From JALQUL01 sp040382935 (GTDB lineage Bacteria; Pseudomonadota; Gammaproteobacteria; Burkholderiales; Burkholderiaceae_C): 64,000 nt of DNA. Positions within the stretch are counted from its first letter, which is position 1, and every line of letters begins with the position of its first letter. Both the position numbers and the translations under genes were made by a program. The DNA is taken from the NCBI GenBank assembly GCA_040382935.1, contig JBEIEP010000009.1, positions 1 to 64,000 of the forward strand, written 5' to 3'. Positions 35,536 through 44,878 of this stretch are shown one piece after another. The notes beneath the pieces are model-generated. The model saw only the letters and a list, made by a program, of their open reading frames with translations, searched no databases and was not told where the DNA came from.

Positions 35536-36951
35536 ATGGCCAAGACAGTAGCTGATGTGATGAAGATGGTTGCCGACAACGAAGTCAAATTTGTTGACTT
35601 CCGGTTTACCGATACCCGTGGTAAAGAGCAGCACGTGACCGTGCCTGTGAGCCACTTTGACGAAGACAAATTTAGCGATGGTCACGCGTTTGACGGCTCG
35701 TCCATCGCAGGTTGGAAGGGCATTGAAGCCTCTGACATGTTGTTGATGCCCGACCCTAACACCGCCAATTTGGACCCCTTCTTTGAAGAGCCCACCATCA
35801 CCATCAGCTGCGATGTGCTAGAGCCGGGTGACGGCAAGGCCTACGACCGCGACCCACGCTCGATTGCCAAACGCGCAGAAGCCTACCTCAAGGCCTCTGG
35901 CATTGGCGATACGGCCTACTTTGGTCCTGAGCCAGAGTTTTTCATCTTCGATAGCGTGCGCTGGAAAAATGAAATGAGCGGCGCATCGTTTGAAGTGGAC
36001 GAATACGAAGCGCCTTGGAACACCAACGCCAAGCTAGAAGGCGGCAACCGCGGTCACCGTCCCACCGTTAAGGGCGGCTACTTCCCGGTGCCCCCGGTTG
36101 ACAGCACCCACGACATGCGCGCTGAAATGGTGATGGTGCTTGAATCCTTGGGCATTCCTGTTGAAGTGTTCCACCACGAAGTGGCGGGCGCGGGTCAAAA
36201 CGAGATTGGCACCAAGTTCAGCACGCTGGTGCAACGCGCCGACTGGACCCAAACGATGAAGTACGTGGTGTGGAACGTGGCCAACGCCTATGGCAAAACC
36301 GCTACCTTCATGCCCAAGCCTATCGTTGGCGATAACGGCTCTGGCATGCACGTGCACCAATCCATCTGGAAAGACGGCAAAAACCTGTTTGCAGGCAATG
36401 GCTACGCAGGCTTGTCGGATATGGCGCTGTACTACATTGGCGGCATCATCAAGCACGCCCGTGCGCTGAACGCCATTACTAACCCTACCACCAACAGCTA
36501 CAAGCGTTTGGTGCCAGGGTTTGAAGCGCCGGTTAAATTGGCTTACTCCAGCCGCAACCGTTCTGCATCCATCCGCATTCCCCACGTTGCCAGCGACAAG
36601 GGTCGCCGCATTGAGGCACGTTTCCCCGATCCAATGTCCAATCCCTACCTGTGCTTCTCGGCCTTGCTCATGGCCGGTCTTGATGGCATTGAGAACAAAA
36701 TTCACCCCGGTGAAGCAGCGACCAAAGACCTCTACCATCTGCCCCCAGAAGAAGACGCTTTGGTGCCTACCGTGTGCCATAGCCTGGACCAAGCCTTGGA
36801 GTATTTGGACAAAGACCGTGCCTTCCTGACCAAAGGCGGCGTGTTTACCGACTCCATGATCGACGCCTACATTGAGTTGAAAATGACAGAAGTGACCCGC
36901 TTCCGTATGGCGGTGCACCCTGTTGAGTACGATATGTATTACTCGCTGTAA
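35536..36951 (+). CDS. glnA: Glutamine synthetase type I
   Basis: Forms glutamine from glutamate, ammonia and ATP in a dodecamer in the cytoplasm. It has 471 residues, the standard type I length. Motifs include FDGSSIAGWKGIEASDML near the N terminus, KPIVGDNGSGMHVHQSIWKDG, and KRLVPGFEAPVKLAYSSRNRSA for ATP and glutamate binding. The adenylylation Tyr is in KDLYHLPPEE (near residue 400), so activity is likely controlled by GlnE. AAGGAGAG lies 6-7 nt upstream of ATG. Transcription is probably from the sigma-54 promoter at 35472 under NtrC control. Confidence 0.97.
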   Translation: MAKTVADVMKMVADNEVKFVDFRFTDTRGKEQHVTVPVSHFDEDKFSDGHAFDGSSIAGWKGIEASDMLLMPDPNTANLDPFFEEPTITISCDVLEPGDGKAYDRDPRSIAKRAEAYLKASGIGDTAYFGPEPEFFIFDSVRWKNEMSGASFEVDEYEAPWNTNAKLEGGNRGHRPTVKGGYFPVPPVDSTHDMRAEMVMVLESLGIPVEVFHHEVAGAGQNEIGTKFSTLVQRADWTQTMKYVVWNVANAYGKTATFMPKPIVGDNGSGMHVHQSIWKDGKNLFAGNGYAGLSDMALYYIGGIIKHARALNAITNPTTNSYKRLVPGFEAPVKLAYSSRNRSASIRIPHVASDKGRRIEARFPDPMSNPYLCFSALLMAGLDGIENKIHPGEAATKDLYHLPPEEDALVPTVCHSLDQALEYLDKDRAFLTKGGVFTDSMIDAYIELKMTEVTRFRMAVHPVEYDMYYSL

Positions 36952-36961
36952 GGCGACCTGT

Positions 36962-37021
36962 GGGCACAGGCCACGCGCAGCGCTTGGGTCGTCGGTGATA
37001 AGATTTTTCCTGCCTGTGCCC
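36962..37021. repeat. 10-bp perfect inverted repeat downstream of glnA
   Basis: GGGCACAGGC at 36962-36971 is repeated inverted as GCCTGTGCCC at 37012-37021, with about 40 bp between. It begins 11 bp after the glnA stop and lies before the small secreted-protein gene. There is no T run after the second arm, so it is not a standard intrinsic terminator. It may be an RNA-processing or attenuation hairpin separating glnA from ntrBC, or a protein-binding site. Confidence 0.45.
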
Positions 37022-37080
37022 GTGCGGACTACGTTAAACTTCGTCCAACTTCTTCATAGCCCATTGACGCGTAACACCCC

Positions 37081-37572
37081 ATGAAAACCATTCGGCTCAT
37101 TGCTCTCACTTTGGTGGCTTTTTGCTCAGTGGCGCAGGCCCAGCAAACGATTTACCGCTGCGGCAACGAGTACACCAACGACGGCTTTGATGCCAAGGCA
37201 AGGGGCTGCAAGCCCGTTGGCGGTGGCAACCTCACCGTGGTGCCGTCATTGGTCACTGCGGCACCTGCTTCTAACCCGCCACCACCCAAACCTGGCCCCA
37301 GTACCAATCAAAAAATAGACACCAACGAGCAGCGTGCCCGCGACGCTGACGCCAAGTCCATTTTGGAATCTGAATTGCGCAAGACTGAGCAAAGGCGCGA
37401 CCAACTCAAGCAAGAATTCAACGCTGGGCAACCAGAAAAAATGTCAGCAGAGGCCAAAAACCACCAAAAATACCTAGACCGCGTCACCCAAATGCGCGAA
37501 CAGTTGTCTCGCTTGGACAATGACATTGTGGCACTGCGGCGCGAGTTGGGGCGTGCGGCAGTTAAACCCTAG
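37081..37572 (+). CDS. Small secreted protein with N-terminal DUF4124-like region and coiled coil
   Basis: A 163-residue protein of unknown function. It begins with a signal peptide (MKTIRLIALTLVAFCSVAQAQ, 1-21), then QTIYRCGNEYTND, a short two-Cys segment recalling DUF4124-type exported proteins in Burkholderiales. Residues 60-85 are Pro/Ala-rich. The C-terminal 75 residues are highly charged and helical (EQRRDQLKQEF, DRVTQMREQLSRLDNDIVALRREL), likely a coiled coil. It lies between glnA and ntrB in the same direction, a position seen for similar ORFs in Comamonadaceae. A role in nitrogen control is not supported by the sequence. Confidence 0.75.
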   Translation: MKTIRLIALTLVAFCSVAQAQQTIYRCGNEYTNDGFDAKARGCKPVGGGNLTVVPSLVTAAPASNPPPPKPGPSTNQKIDTNEQRARDADAKSILESELRKTEQRRDQLKQEFNAGQPEKMSAEAKNHQKYLDRVTQMREQLSRLDNDIVALRRELGRAAVKP

Positions 37573-37624
37573 TCGTGAGCAAAATAGCCAGTCTGGGAAA
37601 CGTGAATGCCGGAACTTAGTTCCG

Positions 37625-38695
37625 GTGAATCCCGCTGTGAACCTGCGAGAGCGTTACACCGCATTTGATCAATTGGCCACTTGGGTAGCGGTGGTCAATG
37701 GGCGCGGGCTGGTGGTGTTTTGCAGTGCCCCCCTTGAAAGTGCACTCAACGTTCCAAGTCGCCAGATTGAAGGCCACTTGCTGACCGAGCATTTTGTCGA
37801 CGCCGCGCCTTTGGTCAACGCGCTGGCACGCGCTGAGGTATTTAGCTTTACCACGCTGCGCTATGACGCACAACTCAAACGGACCAGTGGTGCACCTATT
37901 TTGGTGCACGTGGTTGTGGTTCAAACGGAAACCCCGGGCGAATGGTTGGTTGAAATGCTGCCCCAAGACAAACAGGCCCAGCAAGACCGCGAAGAACGCA
38001 TTCAAAGCCAGGCGCAAGTCACCAAAGAGTTGATCCGCAACCTAGCACACGAAATCAAAAACCCACTGGGGGGCTTGCGCGGCGCTGCGCAACTGCTGGA
38101 AATGGAATTGCCCGATTCAGCCCTTCGCGAATACACCCAGGTCATCATCCACGAGGCTGACCGCCTGCAGTCCTTGGTTGACCGCTTGCTTGCACCGCAC
38201 CGCCACGCACGCACGGTGGGTGATGTGAATATCCACGAAGTGTGTGAACGCGTGCGTTCTTTGGTGCTGGCCGAGTTCCCCAAGGGCTTGAGCGTCGCGC
38301 GGGATTATGACGTCTCTATCCCAGAGTTTCGGGGGGACAGGGAACAGTTGATACAGGCCCTGCTCAACATCTCGCACAATGCCTGTCAGGCGATGGAGGC
38401 CATGATTGCACAGGGCAGTGCACAGTTGGTAATGCGAACGCGAATTGCGCGTCAACTCACTTTTGGGGGGCAGCGGTACAAGTTGGCATTGCAATTGCAT
38501 GTGATAGACAACGGACCTGGTATACCCGAGGCCATCATGGACAAGATATTTTTCCCGCTGGTGTCGGCGCGGGAAGGGGGGTCTGGGCTGGGGCTTACGC
38601 TGGCGCAAACCTTTGTGGACCAGCACGGTGGACAGATTGAGTGCGAGAGCGTGCCAGGCCGTACCGAGTTCAAGATTTTGATTCCGTTGCCATAA
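37625..38695 (+). CDS. glnL: Nitrogen regulation sensor histidine kinase NtrB
   Basis: A cytoplasmic kinase/phosphatase that controls NtrC according to PII status. It has about 356 residues: an N-terminal PAS-like sensor domain (about 10-120), then the HisKA motif with His in RNLAHEIKNPLGGLRG, and the HATPase motifs HNACQAMEA, VIDNGPGIPE and GGSGLGLTLAQTFVDQHGG. No transmembrane helix is seen, as expected for NtrB. The start is uncertain: GTG 37625 and GTG 37637 both fit, and an in-frame extension to 37520 overlaps the upstream gene. It is followed by ntrC after 36 bp. Confidence 0.93.
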   Translation: MNPAVNLRERYTAFDQLATWVAVVNGRGLVVFCSAPLESALNVPSRQIEGHLLTEHFVDAAPLVNALARAEVFSFTTLRYDAQLKRTSGAPILVHVVVVQTETPGEWLVEMLPQDKQAQQDREERIQSQAQVTKELIRNLAHEIKNPLGGLRGAAQLLEMELPDSALREYTQVIIHEADRLQSLVDRLLAPHRHARTVGDVNIHEVCERVRSLVLAEFPKGLSVARDYDVSIPEFRGDREQLIQALLNISHNACQAMEAMIAQGSAQLVMRTRIARQLTFGGQRYKLALQLHVIDNGPGIPEAIMDKIFFPLVSAREGGSGLGLTLAQTFVDQHGGQIECESVPGRTEFKILIPLP

Positions 38696-38731
38696 CAGGC
38701 GCGGCCGAATGCCAACACACAGGAAATCGCC

Positions 38732-40243
38732 ATGAACAGTATCTGGATCGTTGACGATGACCCGTCGATTCGCTTTGTTTTAGAAAAAGCGCTCGCGCGC
38801 GAGGACTTGCCCTCACGCAGTTTTGCAAGCGCGCGTGACGCCCTGTCCGCGCTCAATCTGGCCGTGGCAGATCAACAGGACCTACCCGCGGTGGTGGTCA
38901 GCGATATTCGTATGCCAGGCGCTTCGGGTCTGGATTTATTGGCCAAAGCCAAGGCCTTGGTGCCGGGCCTGCCCATCATTGTGATGACGGCCTTTTCTGA
39001 TTTGGACAGCGCGGTCTCGGCGTTCCAAGGCGGTGCGTTTGAGTATTTGGCCAAGCCTTTTGACGTGCCAGAGGCGGTGGCCTTGGTGCGCCGCGCCTTG
39101 GAAGAGAGCCAACGCGAGGCGGTGGCGCAACAGAGCAGCCCCACCAACGCTGAGATGCTGGGGCAGGCCAGCGCGATGCAAGATTTGTTTCGAGCCATAG
39201 GGCGGCTCAGCCAAAGTGCCGTGACCGTGTTGATTACCGGCGAGTCGGGCACCGGCAAGGAGTTGGTGGCGCGTGCCTTGCACCGTCATTCACCGCGAGG
39301 AGGGGGGTACGGTGTGGCCGCCGGGCCGTTTGTGGCGATCAATACCGCGGCCATTCCTAGAGACCTGCTAGAGAGCGAACTGTTTGGGCACGAGCGCGGC
39401 GCGTTTACCGGCGCGCAAGCCACAAGGCGCGGCCGCTTTGAACAGGCCGATGGCGGTACCTTGTTTTTGGACGAAATCGGCGATATGCCGCTGGAGCTGC
39501 AAACCCGTTTACTGCGTGTACTGAGCGATGGACAGTTTTACCGGGTGGGTGGCCATTCGGTGGTCAAAACCAATGTGCGGGTGATAGCCGCAACGCACCA
39601 GGACCTGGAACAACGCGTCAAAGAAGGCGCGTTTCGTGAGGATTTGTTTCATCGGCTGAACGTCATTCGCCTGCGCATCCCGCCACTGCGCGAGCGGCGC
39701 GAAGACATCCCTATGCTGACGCAACATTTTTTGCAGTCAAGCGCCAAGCAGTTGGGTGTAGACCCCAAAAACATCTCAGAAGACGCACTGGAGGTGTTGC
39801 AGCGGTTTTCGTTCTCAGGCAACGTGCGGCAACTGGAAAACATTTGTCACTGGTTGAGCGTAATGGCGCCTGGCCAGGTCGTGCAGCGCAAGGACTTGCC
39901 TCCAGAGGTATTGAATGAGATTGCGGCCACGGTGCGGTCTAGCGATCCCGTATCGTTAGGCACTGCGTCCAAAGTCGCTGGGGCAGAACCCAGCACTGGG
40001 GAGCAAGCCAAGGCGCAAAGTTGGCAGGCTGGGCTGTACACCGATGCACTGATCCGTGCCCAAGCGGGTCAAAGCGATGTGTGGACCGTTTTACAAAATG
40101 ATTTTGAGTTGGCCCTTATCAAGGCGGCCTTGACGCAAACCAAGGGGCGAAAAATTGAAGCAGCCCTTTTGCTTGGCATAGGCAGAAACACCATCGCCAG
40201 AAAAATTGTAGAACTTGGACTGTATAAGCGTGCACCTGAGTAG
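38732..40243 (+). CDS. glnG: Nitrogen regulation response regulator NtrC
   Basis: A sigma-54-dependent enhancer-binding activator of 503 residues. The receiver domain (about 4-120) has phospho-acceptor Asp58 in VVSDIRMPG and Lys in YLAKPFD. The AAA+ domain has Walker A GESGTGKE, the sigma-54-contact loop GAFTGAQ, and Walker B LFLDEIGDMP. The C-terminal Fis-type HTH is KIEAALLLGIGRNTIARKI. It likely activates glnA from the boxes at 35282-35316. A weak hairpin with 6-bp arms (40243-40265) lies between this gene and the convergent nnr gene but has no T run. Confidence 0.95.
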   Translation: MNSIWIVDDDPSIRFVLEKALAREDLPSRSFASARDALSALNLAVADQQDLPAVVVSDIRMPGASGLDLLAKAKALVPGLPIIVMTAFSDLDSAVSAFQGGAFEYLAKPFDVPEAVALVRRALEESQREAVAQQSSPTNAEMLGQASAMQDLFRAIGRLSQSAVTVLITGESGTGKELVARALHRHSPRGGGYGVAAGPFVAINTAAIPRDLLESELFGHERGAFTGAQATRRGRFEQADGGTLFLDEIGDMPLELQTRLLRVLSDGQFYRVGGHSVVKTNVRVIAATHQDLEQRVKEGAFREDLFHRLNVIRLRIPPLRERREDIPMLTQHFLQSSAKQLGVDPKNISEDALEVLQRFSFSGNVRQLENICHWLSVMAPGQVVQRKDLPPEVLNEIAATVRSSDPVSLGTASKVAGAEPSTGEQAKAQSWQAGLYTDALIRAQAGQSDVWTVLQNDFELALIKAALTQTKGRKIEAALLLGIGRNTIARKIVELGLYKRAPE

Positions 40244-40282
40244 AGGGCGCACCCACCTAGCCCTCGTGTCTGACCAAGCCTG

Positions 40283-41815
40283 TCACACGCCAGGCAGTTT
40301 TTGCACCAATTCGGACGCGGTCAGGCTTTGGTTGTTGGGCCAACGGTTAGCCATCAGGCCGTGCCAATAGCAAGCCACTTCGGCAGCTCGCTGAGGGTTG
40401 ACGATCTGTGCCAATGCGGTAGCTATCATGCCAGCCAGCACATCCCCAGTTCCCGCAATCGCCAGTTTGCCATTGCCCGTTTGATTGATCAGCGGACACC
40501 CCGTGGGCGATGCAATGATGGTTCCAGATCCCTTGAGTACCACGGTAGCTTGAAAGCGGACAGCTAACTCTTTGGCTGCGGTCAATCGATCCTGTTGAAC
40601 GGCCACCACTGTCACCCCTAACAACCTAGCGGCCTCTTTGGGGTGCGGCGTGAGTACTGTTGCCCAGCCTTTTTTATTTCGCCTCTTCAGTTGTTCATCC
40701 CAGTTGCCGCCGCTTGCGAGAAAGTTGAGTGCATCCGCGTCTAGCACCAGCGATGGGCTATTAGAAATCAGGTTCGGCAAAACCCCTGAGATGCTGTGTC
40801 CCGCACCGCAGCCGGCCACTACGGTGCATCCGGCTAAGTCGATTTGCGTCCAAGGGATGACCATGATGTCAGGCAGTACCGTTTGATGCATTGCTGGGCT
40901 GAGTACCGGCTCCTTACCCGTACCGATATCGTTCAGCAACGACAGGTACACCCGGCCCGCACCGGCCTTTAACGCGGCGTGTGCAGCCAAGACCGCAGCA
41001 CCCTGCGTCGCACTTTCTCCACCGACCACCGCGACATCGCCAAACTGACCTTTATGGCTGGCCTCTGAACGCCTGCTGTACACCAAAGGTGCTCCTTTTT
41101 GGGCGGCCGAAAGACCCAATATCGCAAGGGGTTGCACATCGGGTAGTTCGGGTATGACGGCGTCGGCACCCAGTGGTTCCAACCAAACTTTTCCGCACAG
41201 TTCTCGCCCCATTGCAGTAAACAGGCCGGCCCGCAAGGCGATCAAACTAAGGGTATAGCTGGCCTTCACCGCTCCCGACTCGTTGGCGTGACCGGTATCG
41301 GCCATCAACCCTGTGGGTACATCCACCGCCAATACCGTTGCACCGCTTTGGGCGCGGCGTCGAATGGCTGCAACGACTGCCGCAAGCTCACCTATCACGG
41401 GACGGTCAGTGCCACATCCAAGCAGTGCATCGATAATCAAATCAGCCTGCGCAACTGGGCTGCTCGAATCGAACGCATGAACTGGAATTTGTGCGCTATT
41501 TAAAGCCTCCAAAGCCCATTGGGCGTCAGGGGTAAGTGGCTGTGAGCCCCCAGTTCTGGTCACGTAGACGCGCTTACCTTTTTGATGCAATTGCAGTGCA
41601 GCCGCCATTCCATCGCCCCCGTTGTTGCCGGGCCCGCAGGCCACCCAAATTTCTTGGGCATGTGGCGCCACCGCCATGGCCAGCTTAGCAATGCTGTGTC
41701 CTGCATCGCCCATAAGTTGATGCGGTGGTAGCTTATGCGCGAGCGCCTGCTCAATGGTCTTGCAGGCAGACAAGCCATACATGCAAGGGCGCACCAATTG
41801 GTCAACAGGTTTCAT
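40283..41815 (-). CDS. nnr: Bifunctional ADP-dependent NAD(P)H-hydrate dehydratase / NAD(P)H-hydrate epimerase
   Basis: Repairs hydrated NAD(P)H. It has about 510 residues with two domains: the N-terminal YjeF_N epimerase (ACGPGNNGGDGMAAA, about 65-79, and LGCGTDRP) and the C-terminal ADP-dependent dehydratase of the ribokinase fold (SEASHKGQFGDVAVVGGE, then VLTPHPKEAARLLG and NGKLAIAGTGDVLAGMIA). The ATG at 41815 (MKPVDQLV) is chosen; a longer ORF to 41911 extends into a truncated upstream gene. It ends close to the convergent ntrC stop. Confidence 0.92.
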   Translation of the reverse strand: MKPVDQLVRPCMYGLSACKTIEQALAHKLPPHQLMGDAGHSIAKLAMAVAPHAQEIWVACGPGNNGGDGMAAALQLHQKGKRVYVTRTGGSQPLTPDAQWALEALNSAQIPVHAFDSSSPVAQADLIIDALLGCGTDRPVIGELAAVVAAIRRRAQSGATVLAVDVPTGLMADTGHANESGAVKASYTLSLIALRAGLFTAMGRELCGKVWLEPLGADAVIPELPDVQPLAILGLSAAQKGAPLVYSRRSEASHKGQFGDVAVVGGESATQGAAVLAAHAALKAGAGRVYLSLLNDIGTGKEPVLSPAMHQTVLPDIMVIPWTQIDLAGCTVVAGCGAGHSISGVLPNLISNSPSLVLDADALNFLASGGNWDEQLKRRNKKGWATVLTPHPKEAARLLGVTVVAVQQDRLTAAKELAVRFQATVVLKGSGTIIASPTGCPLINQTGNGKLAIAGTGDVLAGMIATALAQIVNPQRAAEVACYWHGLMANRWPNNQSLTASELVQKLPGV

Positions 41816-42140
41816 GGGACGATAGGAACTGTTGCATATGAAAAGAGCCGTGTACCCTAGTGTATTGAAACGACAGTTGGCTCCAGCGGTCAAGGGGGTT
41901 GGGCAAGCCATCGGTGTATTCCGGGCTGGCCGAAAAACTTGACCAAAAGGCCGAGCCCACGGTGCCTACCAGTACCAAAACGCTTTGGGAATGACCGGGC
42001 AGCGCTGGTATGCCCGTGTCGGCGTTAACGGGCACGCAACCACGCAGGTGCAATCCCTTGGCTTGTAGCTCTTGGGTTAACCAAGTCTCAGCTTGCGTGG
42101 ACAACGGCACAATGGTGTGCGGAGCGGGTGGGTTAGACAT
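41802..42140 (-). pseudogene. Truncated ferredoxin-like (queuosine-pathway-type) protein remnant
   Basis: The ORF begins MSNPPAPHTIVPLS and carries VLVLVGTVGSAFWSSFSASP followed by DGLPNPLDRWS, blocks that recall the N-terminal part of ferredoxin-like proteins of about 220-240 residues in Burkholderiales. After LDRWS the similarity ends and about 30 unrelated codons run into the nnr start. The C-terminal half and any [4Fe-4S] Cys motif are missing, so it looks like a deletion remnant. The recognition is from memory of family motifs and is moderate. It is on the same strand as the HyuA-like and nnr genes. Confidence 0.45.
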
Positions 42141-42187
42141 TGGGGGCGGCATAGGTCTCTAGTATGGCTGCAAACCTCGGATGCTCT

Positions 42188-44260
42188 TTAATGGCGGGTC
42201 ACTGGAGGCCCAAACGCCACGGCGGTGACGCGAGCCTCAAAAAATAAATTACCGTCGATGTCGTTCTTTACGGCATTTTCATCGGTTTCGTAGCGCAACT
42301 GAACTTCGCTAGCCCCTGCCTTTATGGCCAGCAACATGGCCCGTTCGGCGCCACTGGCCTTGGCCGCCTGGGTGGCGCTGGCCAGCGTGTCAAAGTTTTG
42401 CGGTCCTTCGGTTAAAAACACCCTAAAAACGCCTCGTTGAACCTGTGAGATGGTGACATGCACACGCTGGCACACCTGGCCCAACACGGCCCCATAGGCG
42501 CTGGCCACGTCAGCGTGCGGCGGTAAATGCAGGGCCATGCCAAAACTTCGTGCCACGTTGGGATAAATGGTGGCGGCGGGCGCACCCACCGCGACAAGCG
42601 GTAGACCGTTAGAGAAATGCAGCCTGAACAGGTCGGGCAGGCGGTCGCCACTTGCGCTTGAAGAAGCATCACTTCTCGGTGCGGGCAACGCAAAGCGCGC
42701 AGCGGTGTGCAGGGCGATTTGCGTCATGAGGGTGGCCGTTTTGGCAGCGGTAGACTCGCTAAAGTGGCCCAGCTCGTTCAGCCCGGTCTCAATGAGCCTT
42801 TGGCAAATGGCCTCAACCAGTTTGTCCAGCGCGAACTGCGCAGGGCCGATTTCATCGCCATTGGGCCACTTGCCCATGCCATACAAATGACGCATCTGGC
42901 GCGCCCAAATGCGTGCCGCAAACACGGCAGCGGCACGACTCCAATGGTCGCTCGCACCCAGCACATGAGCCGCGTCGGTGGGCGTAAATCCCGTGTAAAT
43001 CGCCAGGCCCTTGTGTTCCAGCCGCGCCAAGGCCTTGGCCAAGGAACGGTCGTGTTGGTTGGCCCATTCCAGATCGATAGGTTTTTCACCCAGCGCGTCA
43101 AACGCTAGGCGTTCGTCTTCAGGTAACTCACGCAAAAGGGACTGGTCAGCGCGCTGGCGTTGTACAAAACGCAACTGGCTGGCATGGGGCACCTCTTGGC
43201 TTTGTCGCTCCAGCACGGCCAGCAGGTGGGGGTGTTGATGGACCAACAAACTCAAGGGAATGACGCGCCTGGGGCCTATCGCAAAACCTTCGCCGCCCTT
43301 GTAACCCAGCTCGCTGTCGCCACCCAAGCCTATGGCATAGACCCTTACCGACTCAACCATAGGCCGCCACTGGCCTATCAAGGCACCGTCAAAACTAAGC
43401 GCCGGGCGTCCTTTTCTAACCACTGCAATATCGGTGGTCGTGCCGCCCATGTCGGCAATGATGGCGTCGCCCGTCTCGCCTATGCCTGCCAGGGCACATG
43501 CTCCCATTACGCTGGCCGCCGGGCCCGACAAAATGGTGGTAACCGGTTGCTCTAAGGCCCCGGCCACGTTAATCAGTGAGCCATCGCCTTTCACAATCAT
43601 CAACGGCGCGGTAATCGCATGGTGTTCAAGCGTTTTTTCAACCGCATGGATAAGGTCTTTGACATGACTGATCATGCGCGCGTTCATGGCCACGGTCAAC
43701 GCGCGGCGGGGTGCGCCCAGGCTGCTGGCCAACTCATGGCCGCAGGTGACAGGCACTTGGCACAGAGACTGCACCAGTTGCTTGAGCGCCAACTCGTGCG
43801 CCGGGTTGCGCACGGCAAACGTGGCCGATAGGGCGAAGGCGCTGACCCGCCCCATTTGCGCCTGTATGGCGACACGCGCCGCCTCCAGGTCAAGTGCCTG
43901 CTGCTCGTTGCCCAGGGCGTCGTGACCTCCTGCTATGCACACCACCGACTGAGGCCCCACCAAATCGTGCAGGCCACTGGAGCGTACCTGGGTCTCGTTG
44001 TATCCGGCCAACAAAACGCAAACCGGTGACCCTCGCCCTTCCACCACAGAGTTGGTGGTTAATGTCGTGGACAAGGCCACCAACTGCACCTGCTGCAGCA
44101 GTGACACAGGCAGTCGCGACAGCGCATCTCCTATGCCAACAGATAGATCAAAACGGGTGGTTAAACTTTTGGCCGTCGCTAAAATTGCACGTGAGGTGCT
44201 GTCGCAAATAACGGCGTCGGTAAACGTACCGCCGGTGTCTATCCCCAAATAGCATGCCAT
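42188..44260 (-). CDS. Hydantoinase/oxoprolinase-family (HyuA-like) ASKHA protein
   Basis: A 690-residue ASKHA-fold protein of the hydantoinase A/oxoprolinase type. Features: the phosphate-1 motif GIDTGGTFTDAVI at residues 6-18, LSTTLTTNSVVEGRG, and the second ATP loop DMGGTTTDIAVVRKG (about 271-285), followed by YAIGLGGDSELGYKGG. There is no HyuB partner gene, so classical two-subunit N-methylhydantoin hydrolysis is doubtful. It follows soxG by 6 bp and is the last gene of the sdaA-soxBDAG transcription unit. The ASKHA fold also includes RACo/RamA corrinoid activators, so a role in activating the corrinoid protein at 62 kb is a possibility, not a demonstration. ATP-dependent amidohydrolase acting on a cyclic N-methyl compound is the alternative. 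Confidence 0.8.
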   Translation of the reverse strand: MACYLGIDTGGTFTDAVICDSTSRAILATAKSLTTRFDLSVGIGDALSRLPVSLLQQVQLVALSTTLTTNSVVEGRGSPVCVLLAGYNETQVRSSGLHDLVGPQSVVCIAGGHDALGNEQQALDLEAARVAIQAQMGRVSAFALSATFAVRNPAHELALKQLVQSLCQVPVTCGHELASSLGAPRRALTVAMNARMISHVKDLIHAVEKTLEHHAITAPLMIVKGDGSLINVAGALEQPVTTILSGPAASVMGACALAGIGETGDAIIADMGGTTTDIAVVRKGRPALSFDGALIGQWRPMVESVRVYAIGLGGDSELGYKGGEGFAIGPRRVIPLSLLVHQHPHLLAVLERQSQEVPHASQLRFVQRQRADQSLLRELPEDERLAFDALGEKPIDLEWANQHDRSLAKALARLEHKGLAIYTGFTPTDAAHVLGASDHWSRAAAVFAARIWARQMRHLYGMGKWPNGDEIGPAQFALDKLVEAICQRLIETGLNELGHFSESTAAKTATLMTQIALHTAARFALPAPRSDASSSASGDRLPDLFRLHFSNGLPLVAVGAPAATIYPNVARSFGMALHLPPHADVASAYGAVLGQVCQRVHVTISQVQRGVFRVFLTEGPQNFDTLASATQAAKASGAERAMLLAIKAGASEVQLRYETDENAVKNDIDGNLFFEARVTAVAFGPPVTRH

Positions 44261-44266
44261 GCGGTT

Positions 44267-44878
44267 TTACTGGTCAGCGGCAGCACAAAGCCAGTCGCGC
44301 AGATAGGGTGCAAAGCTGCGCCGAACGGTAATTTCAAAATGCGTACCCGCTTCTAAGACCAAAAGCGTCACAGCGGCCTTTCCCACGTGCGACTGCGCCA
44401 CCTTATGGGCGGTAAACACCTTGGGATGCAAATCCAATGGGCAGCCCCGCGCCAACAGCAGGGGCGCGGCCTCACCTTTGAGTACCAAAGTGGTGGACCC
44501 ACTGGTCACGTCCACTACCGAATGATGCATACCAGCCAGTGCGTTGCGTAGGCCAGCGCCCATAAAATCGGCCCTGTCTGGACGGGTCTTGTACAACCAT
44601 TCATCGGGCCCGAGCCAGATCAGCTGTTTATGTTCCTTGACCGACGCGGTGTTGGCGATGCGTGGCAGTGCCAACTCAACGCACCGGTAAACCGCCTCAG
44701 GAAATCCGGGCAGATCGCCATCGCCTCGGATGTTGAGCAGCGACAAAAACGAGCGTTCTGAAAGTTCACAGCTTGCACCATCAACTTCCAACCTCGTGCT
44801 GACGGCTGGATAAAGGGTGTCGGCACTGCGTGGGGCACCTACTGCACCCAAGGGGCTAATGCGTTCCATGTTAGCCAT
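44267..44878 (-). CDS. soxG: Sarcosine oxidase gamma subunit
   Basis: The 203-residue gamma subunit of heterotetrameric sarcosine oxidase, which packs against the alpha subunit. It belongs to the GcvT/YgfZ-like fold. Visible features: LIWLGPDEWLY and LRNALAGMHHSVVDVTSGSTTL in the middle (the family's diagnostic segment), then LLARGCPLDLHPKVF. Its ATG overlaps the soxA stop by 8 bp. The HyuA-like gene begins 6 bp after its stop. Length matches other SoxG proteins. Confidence 0.92.
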   Translation of the reverse strand: MANMERISPLGAVGAPRSADTLYPAVSTRLEVDGASCELSERSFLSLLNIRGDGDLPGFPEAVYRCVELALPRIANTASVKEHKQLIWLGPDEWLYKTRPDRADFMGAGLRNALAGMHHSVVDVTSGSTTLVLKGEAAPLLLARGCPLDLHPKVFTAHKVAQSHVGKAAVTLLVLEAGTHFEITVRRSFAPYLRDWLCAAADQ

